Of a DNA stretch of 42,254 bases, positions 16,458 to 24,341 are shown in pieces. The DNA is from Opitutia bacterium (GTDB taxonomy: Bacteria > Verrucomicrobiota > Verrucomicrobiia > Opitutales > Opitutaceae), in NCBI GenBank assembly GCA_947474365.1, contig CANJIU010000088.1:1-42254 (forward strand), read 5' to 3'. Within the stretch, counting starts at the first letter, position 1; each line of letters opens with the position of its first letter. Under the pieces are notes generated by a model. That model was not told the origin of the DNA. It was given only the letters and a program-made list of their open reading frames with translations, and searched no databases. The position numbers and the translations under genes are program-made.

Positions 16458-17585
16458 ATGCTGACTGATACCTCCCGCCGACGCGATTTTCCGTCGCTGT
16501 CGGAAATGACCTACCTCAACACCGCCGCGGAAAGCATCCCGCCCCAATGTGTCGGCGCCGCTCTGCAGCGTTATTACGCGGACAAGATCCGTGGCATGAA
16601 CGGACGCGAGCAGCATTTCGCGGAGCTCGAAGCCTGCCGCGAAGTCAGCGCCCGTCTGCTGCAGTTGGCGCCCGCGGAGGTCGCGTTTTGCTCGTGCAGT
16701 TCCGAAGCGTATAATCTGCTCGCGTCCGCCCTTGCCTTGGGTGCCGCCGAGGAGGTGGTGGTCACCGACTTGGATTTCCCGGCCGGGGCCACGCCGTGGT
16801 TGCGCGCACAACCTGCGCCGCTGGTCCGGCATTGGCGTGCCTGCGACGGCGCCCTGCGCGTCGAGGATCTTGTTCCGTTGTTGAACGAACACACCCGGCT
16901 CGTGCAGGTGTCGCTGGTCAGCTTCTACAACGGCCACCGCATCGAGTGGGCTCCGTTTCAACAGGCCGTCCGCCGGCTGGCGCCCCACGCGCTCATCTCT
17001 GTGGACATCACGCAGGCGTTCGGCCGCGTGGAGCTGGATTGCGCGGGCGCCGACATCGTCATCTCCAGCACGCACAAGTGGACGCTCGGCCTCCACGGCG
17101 GCTGCATCGTCGGGGTGCCAGCCGCCGGCGCCTCCCGGCTCACGACGCGGGCGGGCGGCTGGCTGCATCTGGAAAACGCCTTTGCCGCGGACCGCTTCGA
17201 CCGCGCGGTCGCAAAAAGCGGCGCGGCGAGTTTCGCCGTGGGCATGCCGAACTTCGCGGCGCTGTATGCGCTCAATGCTTCGCTGCGCTACCTCGAGAGC
17301 GTCGGCATCGCCGCCATCGCGGGCCATGCGAATCCCCTCACAGCTCGCGTGGACGCGGGCCTGCGCGAACTCGGCCTGCAACCGCTGTGCCCGTGGCAAC
17401 CGCAAAATCCGACGGGCATTGTCGCCTTCCAGCACGAGCGCAGTGCCGCGATTCACGCCGCGCTCGAACGGGAACACGTGCACGTCATGCACAACGCCGG
17501 ACGTATCCGGATTGCCGTGCACGGCTACAATACGCCGGCGGACATCGACCGGTTCCTCACCGCGCTGGCCGTCGCGCTCGGGTGA
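16458..17585 (+). CDS. Class V (NifS/SufS-like) PLP-dependent aminotransferase
   Basis: 375 residues of aspartate-aminotransferase fold, class V. The PLP lysine is K207 in ISSTHKW and the pyridine-nitrogen Asp is D183 in LISVDITQAFG. The N-terminus YLNTAAESIPP is typical of the family. No Cys persulfide loop can be identified, so a cysteine desulfurase role is not supported. It is the last gene of the receptor-sulfatase-MFS operon, which is unusual company. It might handle an amino sugar-derived acid or an amino acid attached to the glycan, but the substrate cannot be told. It converges on the M20 gene with a 46-bp gap. Confidence 0.85.
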   Translation: MLTDTSRRRDFPSLSEMTYLNTAAESIPPQCVGAALQRYYADKIRGMNGREQHFAELEACREVSARLLQLAPAEVAFCSCSSEAYNLLASALALGAAEEVVVTDLDFPAGATPWLRAQPAPLVRHWRACDGALRVEDLVPLLNEHTRLVQVSLVSFYNGHRIEWAPFQQAVRRLAPHALISVDITQAFGRVELDCAGADIVISSTHKWTLGLHGGCIVGVPAAGASRLTTRAGGWLHLENAFAADRFDRAVAKSGAASFAVGMPNFAALYALNASLRYLESVGIAAIAGHANPLTARVDAGLRELGLQPLCPWQPQNPTGIVAFQHERSAAIHAALEREHVHVMHNAGRIRIAVHGYNTPADIDRFLTALAVALG

Positions 17586-17635
17586 GGGCCGGTGTTTCGC
17601 CGGCAGAGCCCGCCGCCGGGCGGTTCCGGCCTCAC
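17582..17635. terminator. Possible bidirectional hairpin between convergent genes
   Basis: GTGAGGGCCGG at 17582-17592 pairs with CCGGCCTCAC at 17626-17635 with one bulged base. GCCC-GCC-GGGC nests inside at about 17608-17620. The structure overlaps both stop codons. There is no T-tract, so Rho-independent termination is doubtful. Confidence 0.3.
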
Positions 17636-18771
17636 CGGAAACGCAGGATGAAATCTCGGTAGAAACCGGCCGCGGCCTCCACTTCCGCCAGGTCGACAAA
17701 CTCGACGGCGCCGTGGGCCTGATCGATCGAGCCCGGCCCGAAGACGATGCTCGGCACGCCCTGGCGCGAGAGCTTGCTGGCGTCGCTTCCAAACGGCACG
17801 CCGCAGGGCTCTGCCTCGCGCCCGCGTTCCGCCAGGAGCGCGGTGGCGAGCCGGACGACCTCGGACTCCACCGGGGTCTCCAACGGATCGTCCGTCAGCA
17901 TCGGCGGCTCCATGACGGCCTGCAGCGTGGGGTGCTGCGCCTGCAGCGCGTCGATGAGGGTCTGGTATTGGGCAAGCACCGCCGCCGGTTTCTCGCCGGG
18001 CAACAGCCGGCGATCGACTTCGATCACGCACTGGTCGGGAACAAAGTTCACCTGCACGCCGCCGTGGATGACGCCCACATTGCACGTCGCCGGGCCGAGC
18101 AGCGCATGCGGGAAATTCGCGAGCTGGCGGTGGTCCTCCTCGAGGGCGAGAATCACCCGCGCCATATGGTTGATGGCGTTGACTCCGAGATGCGGTTTGC
18201 CGCTATGCGCGGCTTTTCCCTGCACGCGGATACGCCAGCGCAGGACGCCCTTGCTGGCGACCACGGCGCGGAGATTCGTCGGCTCGGCGATGATCGCCGC
18301 TTCGGCTTCGAGGCCCTCGCACAATTTGGTCACGCCCCGAAACGAGAACTCCTCGTCCACAACCGCGGCGAGCCAGACGTCGCACGGCGGAACGAGCCCG
18401 TCCGACCGCACTCCGGCCACCGCCTGCATCATCGCGGCGAGCCCGCCCTTGGTGTCGCAAGCGCCGCGACCGTAAAGCCGGCCGTCGGCGATGCGCGGGG
18501 CAAAGGGATCAATCGACATGCCCTGCACCGAGACGGTGTCGAGGTGGGCTTCCAGGATTACGCGCCGCGCGCGGTCCCGTCCGGGAAGGCGTGCGACGAT
18601 GTTGAGCCGTCCGGGCCAGACCTCCTGCTCCGACACCTCGATCCCCCGGGCTTCGAAAAAGCGCCGCACCCAGCCGCCCAGCTCACCCTCTCCGGGCCCG
18701 CCATAGGCAGGATTCACGCTGTTGATCCGGACCAACTGCGAAAGAATTTCAACGACAGTTAATGACGACAT
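17632..18771 (-). CDS. M20-family metallohydrolase (ArgE/DapE-like deacylase or peptidase)
   Basis: 379 residues with the full M20 set. EAHLDT holds the first metal His and Asp (H76, D78). GRGACDTKGGLA holds the bridging D106, VVDEEF gives the catalytic and metal Glu pair (about 140-141), and a late QAHGAVEFV supplies the last His. The dimerisation lid segment KAAHSGKPHLGVNAI is intact. No signal peptide is seen. Relatives cut acyl groups from acetylornithine or succinyl-diaminopimelate, or act as peptidases. It is on the opposite strand to the regulon and has no P1-P3-type operator upstream, so a link to the glycan pathway is uncertain. An N-deacylase for an amino sugar is possible, but nothing in the sequence shows it. 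Confidence 0.85.
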   Translation of the reverse strand: MSSLTVVEILSQLVRINSVNPAYGGPGEGELGGWVRRFFEARGIEVSEQEVWPGRLNIVARLPGRDRARRVILEAHLDTVSVQGMSIDPFAPRIADGRLYGRGACDTKGGLAAMMQAVAGVRSDGLVPPCDVWLAAVVDEEFSFRGVTKLCEGLEAEAAIIAEPTNLRAVVASKGVLRWRIRVQGKAAHSGKPHLGVNAINHMARVILALEEDHRQLANFPHALLGPATCNVGVIHGGVQVNFVPDQCVIEVDRRLLPGEKPAAVLAQYQTLIDALQAQHPTLQAVMEPPMLTDDPLETPVESEVVRLATALLAERGREAEPCGVPFGSDASKLSRQGVPSIVFGPGSIDQAHGAVEFVDLAEVEAAAGFYRDFILRFR

Positions 18772-19231
18772 GAGAAAGCACTACGCCAGTGGACAACGGC
18801 CGCAATCCGCAACCCGATTCCCGGGTCGACCCGAGAGTCAGGTCTTAACTCTTTCAGTCGACCTGCTCGCGGCGTAGGCAGCGAGGGCGGTTTGTTGCTG
18901 GCAAGCGGATCGCCTCGCTCGGCTGCCCGGATAGCCGGTCTGGTCAGCTCGTCGCAGCCCTCCGACTGAAAGAACTCCGCCTGCAATTTGGTTTCCACAT
19001 TCAAACCGCACGTGTGCCCGCCTTCGTTCTGGGATCGGTGGATTTGTACCGCCCGGAGCCGCCGCGTTCCAAGCGAAGGTGCGCGTTCCGAGCGACCGTG
19101 CGCCACGGCCTTGACTCTTCCGGCGTCCCCCTAATTCATGCCCGCGGGAATCGTGAAACCCCCACGCTCCCTTCGCTCCGATTCCTGGAGCGATTGGTTT
19201 TTTGCCGCCATTTTTCGTCCGCGCCCGTCCG
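18772..19231. other. Long intergenic region with nested inverted repeats
   Basis: No gene was recognised in these 460 bases. CTTTCAGTCG at 18851-18860 pairs perfectly with CGACTGAAAG at 18963-18972. Inside that loop AGCGAGGGCG at 18880-18889 pairs with CGCCTCGCT at 18911-18919 with one bulge. The region must hold the promoters of the leftward M20 gene and rightward receptor 2. TTGACT at 19111 and TAATTC at 19132 are only 15 bp apart, a weak promoter match. The P1-P3 operator pattern is absent. Confidence 0.4.
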
Positions 19232-22200
19232 ATGACCTCCGACCAACCACGCCTTCCGTTTGTTTTCGCCCGGTGGATTTCCGCGCTGATCTTCGGCGTG
19301 TGGGCGGCTTTCGTTTCCACCCCGGTCGTCCTGAATGCCGCGGCGAGCGATTCGCGGGGCACCGGCGCGATCACTGGCCGCGTCGAAAATACCGCGACCG
19401 GCCAGTACCTCAACAACGCCCGTGTCGTCGTGAGCGGTACCGATCGGGTCGCCTTCACCGACCAGGCGGGAATCTATCATCTCACTCACGTTCCGGGCGG
19501 GCCGGTCGTGCTGCAGGTTTTCTACACGGGGCTCGAGCCGCTGGAGGTGACGGTGCACGTCCCGGAAGGCGGAACCGCGACGCAGGACGTAAATCTGAAG
19601 TCGGTCGCGGCGGATGAACGGACTCCCGGCATCGTGAAGCTCGGTCAGTTTGTCGTCGCCGATTCCAAGGAGATGGACGCCGAGTCGATTGCGATCAACG
19701 AACAGCGGTTCTCCCCGAACCTCAAGGACGTCGTTGCGGCCGGGGCGTTTGGCGACATCGCCGAGGGCAATCTCGGCGAGTTCATGAAGTACCTGCCGGG
19801 CGTGACGGCTGACTTCGCCGATCCGACGATCCTCTCGGTCTCCGTGCGGGGGCTGAACAGCTACCTGACGTCGGTGACCTCCGACGGTGCGCAGATGGCC
19901 AACGCCCACTACGGTGGTTCCACGCGCGTGTTCCAGTTCGAGCAGGTGTCGATGAACAATATCTCGCGGGTCGAGCTGACCAAGGTGCCGACTCCCTCGC
20001 AGCCGGCCGACACGCTGGGCGGGGTGATCAACATGGTGAGCAAGAGCGCGTTTGAGCGAAAGCAGGCGCAGCTCAGCTACCGGCTCTATCTGTCCGCGAA
20101 CCAGGATGACTTCATGCTGAGCAAGCTGCCGCATTCCTTCGAGGAAATGCGCTACCGCGTGCTGCCGAGCATGGACTTCACCTATACGCTGCCGGTGAAC
20201 AACAAATTCGGCCTCGTGATCGCGGGGCAGAGCTCGAACCAATTCAACGATCTCCATCTCGCGGCGCGCACCTACAACGCCAACGCCGCCGGCACGACGG
20301 CGTCATTCAGCGCGCCGTTTTTCCAGACGCTCACGCTGCAGGACGGCCCGAGATACACCCATCGCAATTCGGCCAGCCTCAAGGCCGACTGGCGCGTGAC
20401 GCCGAATTCTGTCCTTTCGGCGAGCGTGCAGGAAAACAAGTTCACCAACGACGTGGGCATCTACCAATTGCTCATGAATGTCGGCACACTCGGCACGCCG
20501 ACGGTCGCCGGCGGCACGCCGCTCAGCTACGGGCCGGATTTTACGATTGGCGCGACGGGCCGGGGGGCGATTTCGATGCAGGGTATCTTCTACAAGCTCC
20601 GGGGTACGACCAAGTCGGGCAATATCCGCTATCGCCTCGACGACGGCGGCTGGAAATTGGAGTCCGGCGTGAGCCAGTCCTCGTCGCGCACGACGTTTCG
20701 CGACACCGACGACGGGCATTTCTACAACGTGATCAGCCAGATCAACCCGGCGGTGCGGATCACGTTCACGGGGATCGGCGAGGCGCCGGGAAAATTCCAG
20801 CTCTTCAACAACGCCAACCAGCCGGTCGATTTCTACGACATCGCCAACCACCGCATCACCCAGGCGAGTTCGTCGCTGCGCGATGTGAAGGACGACGTGC
20901 GCACGGCGGACTTCAGCGTTGGCCGGCAGCTGAACCTCGTGGTGCCGGCGACGGTGAAGATCGGCGGCGCGTACCGCTCGCAGGAGCGCGATTCGCGGAT
21001 GCGTTTCAAGGTGTGGACCTTCAACGGCCCGGACGGCAATGCGGCGACGATCGAATCGGCGGCGCCTTATGCGACGCGGGTGTTTGCCGGTCGCGACTCG
21101 CAGTTCGGATTTGTCGGGGTGCCGTGGATTTCGCCACATCGCGTGTGGCAGGCCTATCAGGCAAATCCGGCGCTGCTCTCGCTGACTCCGGCGCAGGTGG
21201 TCGCGGAAGAGTCGTTCCGCATCTCCAATTCCGAAGCGGTGCAGGAGGAGGTCGCAGCGGGATTTGCGCAGTCGGAGCTGCGGTTATTCAAGAACCGGCT
21301 CAATCTGCTCACCGGGGTGCGCTTCGAGAAGACGATTGGAAAAGGGCAGGGTGAACTCTTTGAGCCAACCGCCGTGTGGGTGCGTGACGCGCGGGGCGAG
21401 TTTGTGCACACCGCCACCGGCGCGCGGATCCGCCGGCCCGATGCCGGTGCGGTCGGTTCGCTCGAGGAGCTGCGGCTGATCCGGGTCGAACGCGGACTCC
21501 GGGCGAAGCGCTCATACGACGGCTACTATCCGAGCCTGCATCTCAACTACAACGCGACCGCCAATTTTCTGGCCCGCTTCGGGTACGCGCGGACTTACGG
21601 CCGGCCGAATTTCGGGGAGATCATCCCTTCCGCGACGGTGAACGAATTCGACACCGAGGATCCAAACGCGATCGGCGGCACGATCAGCGTGACGAACCCC
21701 GGCTTGAAGCCGTGGTCGGCGGATAATTACGATTTGTCGCTGGAGTATTACACCGACAAGGGCGGGATTTTCAGTCTCGGGGTGTTTCGTAAGGATGTGC
21801 GTGGCTTCTTCAACCCGCGGGTGAAAATTGCGACGGCGGCGGATCTGGAGGCACTGAATCTCGATGCGCGTTACCTCGGCTGGCAGCTCTCGACAAAATT
21901 CAATGGTGGCGCGGCGCGGCTTACAGGCGTGGAATTTAACGTGAAACATTCCCTGCAGCCGCTCGGAGCGTGGGGCCGGCCCTTCAGCGTGTTTGTGAAC
22001 GGATCGAAGCTCGATATTGATGCGGACGGGCAGGCGAGTTTTGCCGCCAACATCACGGAGAGCCTGAACTGGGGTGCGATGTACACGCGGCAACGCGTGA
22101 CCATGATGGCCAAGTGGAATTATCGGGGGCTGCAGAGGCAGGGTGCCATCCCGGCGCTGGGGCCCGATTCCTACCAATACGACACGCCACGGACGACGCT

Positions 22201-22381
22201 CGATCTGAATGTCGATTTTCGGATCTCGCCGCGGTTGTCGTGGTTCGCATCGTCGCGGAATGCGCTGAGCGAGAATCCCGTGCTGCAACGCTACGGCTCG
22301 CAAACGCCGGAGTATGCGAAACAGTTTCGGGTGAACAAACACGGGGCGCAGTACAACCTGGGATTGAAGGGGACATTTTAA
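19232..22381 (+). CDS. TonB-dependent receptor with carboxypeptidase-regulatory-like N-domain (receptor 2)
   Basis: 1049 residues, a clear paralogue of receptor 1 over its whole length. A signal segment (about residues 9-38) precedes a CarboxypepD_reg-like domain (GAITGRVENTATGQYLNNA). The plug has LGEFMKYLPGV and VSVRGLNSYLTS, and the barrel ends YNLGLKGTF. Shared blocks with receptor 1 include RIRRPDAGAVGSLEELRLIR, YDGYYPSLHL and the ARTYGRP/AKTYGRP strand. The ATG at 19232 is chosen over a TTG at 19202. No SusD follows; the SGNH-DUF1080 gene starts 2 nt after the stop. It should import a related but distinct oligosaccharide. The P1-P3 operator type is not seen upstream, so regulation probably differs from receptor 1. 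Confidence 0.93.
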   Translation: MTSDQPRLPFVFARWISALIFGVWAAFVSTPVVLNAAASDSRGTGAITGRVENTATGQYLNNARVVVSGTDRVAFTDQAGIYHLTHVPGGPVVLQVFYTGLEPLEVTVHVPEGGTATQDVNLKSVAADERTPGIVKLGQFVVADSKEMDAESIAINEQRFSPNLKDVVAAGAFGDIAEGNLGEFMKYLPGVTADFADPTILSVSVRGLNSYLTSVTSDGAQMANAHYGGSTRVFQFEQVSMNNISRVELTKVPTPSQPADTLGGVINMVSKSAFERKQAQLSYRLYLSANQDDFMLSKLPHSFEEMRYRVLPSMDFTYTLPVNNKFGLVIAGQSSNQFNDLHLAARTYNANAAGTTASFSAPFFQTLTLQDGPRYTHRNSASLKADWRVTPNSVLSASVQENKFTNDVGIYQLLMNVGTLGTPTVAGGTPLSYGPDFTIGATGRGAISMQGIFYKLRGTTKSGNIRYRLDDGGWKLESGVSQSSSRTTFRDTDDGHFYNVISQINPAVRITFTGIGEAPGKFQLFNNANQPVDFYDIANHRITQASSSLRDVKDDVRTADFSVGRQLNLVVPATVKIGGAYRSQERDSRMRFKVWTFNGPDGNAATIESAAPYATRVFAGRDSQFGFVGVPWISPHRVWQAYQANPALLSLTPAQVVAEESFRISNSEAVQEEVAAGFAQSELRLFKNRLNLLTGVRFEKTIGKGQGELFEPTAVWVRDARGEFVHTATGARIRRPDAGAVGSLEELRLIRVERGLRAKRSYDGYYPSLHLNYNATANFLARFGYARTYGRPNFGEIIPSATVNEFDTEDPNAIGGTISVTNPGLKPWSADNYDLSLEYYTDKGGIFSLGVFRKDVRGFFNPRVKIATAADLEALNLDARYLGWQLSTKFNGGAARLTGVEFNVKHSLQPLGAWGRPFSVFVNGSKLDIDADGQASFAANITESLNWGAMYTRQRVTMMAKWNYRGLQRQGAIPALGPDSYQYDTPRTTLDLNVDFRISPRLSWFASSRNALSENPVLQRYGSQTPEYAKQFRVNKHGAQYNLGLKGTF

Positions 22382-22383
22382 CC

Positions 22384-24216
22384 ATGCGATCGAATCAAGT
22401 TTCACGACTGGGAAACGCACGTTTCGTAGCCGCGAGCGCCAGCGAGTGGGTTTCCGTCCACATCCACTCGCTGGCGCTCGCAGCTACGTTTCACCGGCGT
22501 CCCTGCATCCTCGCGGCCTTTTTCCTTTTCGGCCTTTCCCTCGCCCCTGCACAAACGCCACCTGCGACCGAACCCACCGTCACCTGGCGCGATCTCGCGA
22601 CGCTGCCGATCGAGGGTAAGGGCTGGACCGATACGAAGGCGACCTACGATCGTCTGCCGGCGAAGGCCGAGGGCGTCGTGCGGGCGCCGGTCTGGGGCCT
22701 GGCCCAGGATTCGGCGGGTCTCCGCATCCGCTTTGTGACCGATGCGAACGTGATTCGGGCGCGCTGGACGCTCCGCAAGGCCAACCGGCTGGCGATGCCG
22801 CACATGCCGGCGACCGGCGTGAGCGGATTGGATCTGTACGTGCGCGATGCGGGAGAGTGGCGCTGGCTGGCCAACGGCCGGCCGGAAAAACCGGATACGA
22901 ACGAGCGCATCCTCGTGCAGGGAATCAAAAAGGAAAAACGCGAGTACCTGCTCTATCTTCCGCTCTACAACGGCGTCAGCTCGGTTGAAATCGGTTTGCC
23001 GCCGGGTGCGAGCTTTGCCCCCGCTCCCGATCGCTACACGGCACGGAAATCGATCGTTTTCTACGGCACTTCGATTTTGCAGGGTGGCTGCGCCTCCCGT
23101 CCCGGCATGGCCTATCCGTCGATTGTGGGACGCATGCTCGACTGGCCGATCATCAACCTCGGCTTCAGTGGCAACGGCAAGACCGAGCCGGAAATGGCGC
23201 AGCTGCTCGCGGAACTCGATCCGGCGGCCTACGTGCTCGACAGCCTGCCCAACCTCGACGTCGCGCAGGTGAAGGAGCGCGTGGAGCCGTTTGTCGCCGC
23301 GCTGCGGGCGAAGCATCCGCAGACTCCCATCGTTCTCGTTGAAAACGTGAATTATGCCGACAACGGTTTTGTCGAGTCACGGCGCGCCAAGGTCGCCGAG
23401 GCCAATGGCTATCTCCGCACGCTCTACGACCGACTGAAAAAGGGTGGCGACGCCCACCTGCATTATGTGCACGCGGGGCACCTGCTCGGCGGCGACGGCG
23501 AGGACACCGTCGATGGCACGCATCCGACCGATCTTGGCTTCATGCGCATGGCGCAGGGGGTCACACCGATCGTGCGGGAGGCGTTACAGGGCGCGGGGCA
23601 CACGGTTTCGGATCATGAAGGTTTCGTCCCGTTGTTTGACGGCAAGACGCTCGCCGGTTGGGCGCCCCACGAGGGCATGCCGCCGCTGCATCTGGCGGGA
23701 AAATGGTGGGTCGAGGACGGTCAGCTGCTCGGGTCCCAGGATCCGCCGGGGAAGGGCGGCTTGCTGTGGGTGGAGAAACCGTTTTCCGATTTCATCCTGA
23801 AACTGCAGGTGAAGCTGACCTATCCCATGGACAGCGGAATTTTTGTCCGCGTGGGACCCGACGGACGCAGCCACCAGATCTGCCTCGACTACCGGCCGGG
23901 CTCGGACGTGGGGGCGATCTTCATTCCGTTCATCGGCCACGCGTACGTCTATCGCAATCAGGAGGGCGCGCGGCTGGTGCGGCCGGATGACTGGAACGAC
24001 GTCGTGGTCCGGATGGAGGGCGAACCGGCGCGGATTCGGGTCTGGATGAACGACCGGTTGATGACGGATTTTCAACACACGGAGCAAAGCACCAAGGGAA
24101 TCCCGGCCGTCGGCGGCATCGCGCTGCAAGTGCATCCGGATGTGGCGGGCCTCACGACGTGGAAGCCCGGCGCCGCCGTGCGGTATCGGAATATTTTGAT
24201 CAAGGAACTGAAATGA
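22384..24216 (+). CDS. Exported SGNH hydrolase fused to a DUF1080 domain
   Basis: 610 residues in three parts. An N-terminal jelly-roll of the GxDLY type (about 65-215) has the diagnostic SGLDLYVRD. An SGNH_hydro_3 esterase (about 222-395) has the nucleophile in YGTSILQGG (S230) and Asp/His in DGTHPTDLG. A DUF1080 domain (about 405-610) contains FDGKTLAGW and MDSGIFVRVGPDG. The SGNH part probably removes ester groups such as acetyl from sugars, and DUF1080 acts on keto-glycosides, so one protein may do two steps. The start is the ATG at 22384, with AAGGGGA at 22367-22373. No other in-frame ATG precedes the hydrophobic signal core at about 41-57. The 40-residue n-region is long because a palindromic repeat (22425-22488) sits in it and is translated. 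The stop overlaps an ATG at 24213. Confidence 0.88.
   Translation: MRSNQVSRLGNARFVAASASEWVSVHIHSLALAATFHRRPCILAAFFLFGLSLAPAQTPPATEPTVTWRDLATLPIEGKGWTDTKATYDRLPAKAEGVVRAPVWGLAQDSAGLRIRFVTDANVIRARWTLRKANRLAMPHMPATGVSGLDLYVRDAGEWRWLANGRPEKPDTNERILVQGIKKEKREYLLYLPLYNGVSSVEIGLPPGASFAPAPDRYTARKSIVFYGTSILQGGCASRPGMAYPSIVGRMLDWPIINLGFSGNGKTEPEMAQLLAELDPAAYVLDSLPNLDVAQVKERVEPFVAALRAKHPQTPIVLVENVNYADNGFVESRRAKVAEANGYLRTLYDRLKKGGDAHLHYVHAGHLLGGDGEDTVDGTHPTDLGFMRMAQGVTPIVREALQGAGHTVSDHEGFVPLFDGKTLAGWAPHEGMPPLHLAGKWWVEDGQLLGSQDPPGKGGLLWVEKPFSDFILKLQVKLTYPMDSGIFVRVGPDGRSHQICLDYRPGSDVGAIFIPFIGHAYVYRNQEGARLVRPDDWNDVVVRMEGEPARIRVWMNDRLMTDFQHTEQSTKGIPAVGGIALQVHPDVAGLTTWKPGAAVRYRNILIKELK
22425..22488. repeat. 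REP-like palindrome, family A, copy 1 (inside a coding region)
   Basis: Two 25-nt arms, 22425-22449 and 22464-22488, pair with one mismatch around a 14-nt loop. The core of the left arm is GCGAGCGCCAGCGAGTGG. The same arms occur at 24256-24326. Here the element lies within the signal-peptide n-region of the SGNH-DUF1080 gene and keeps the frame open. Confidence 0.9.
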
Positions 24217-24255
24217 AGACTTCAGTGGAAAACTTCGCGAAGTCGGTTCCGTCAC

Positions 24256-24326
24256 GTGGCCGCGAGCGCCAGCGAGTGGACCGGGAAAACGCGAACGAGT
24301 GTCCACTCGCTGGCGCTCGCGGCTAC
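24256..24326. repeat. REP-like palindrome, family A, copy 2
   Basis: Arms 24256-24280 and 24302-24326 (25 nt each) pair with one mismatch around a 21-nt loop. The core GCGAGCGCCAGCGAGTGG is identical to copy 1. It lies between the ATG at 24213, which overlaps the preceding stop, and the likely start of the ceramidase-like gene at 24342. The frame of the latter stays open through the element. Confidence 0.9.
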
Positions 24327-24341
24327 ATTGGGTGGAGTTGC

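Noticed and set aside
16458..17585. Cysteine desulfurase (SufS/NifS) supplying sulfur chemistry to the sulfatase operon
   Set aside because: The PLP Lys is present but no catalytic Cys loop could be identified, so only class V aminotransferase is claimed.
19111..19137. Sigma-70 promoter TTGACT / TAATTC for receptor 2
   Set aside because: The spacer is only 15 bp and the -10 is poor, so it is noted only as weak.
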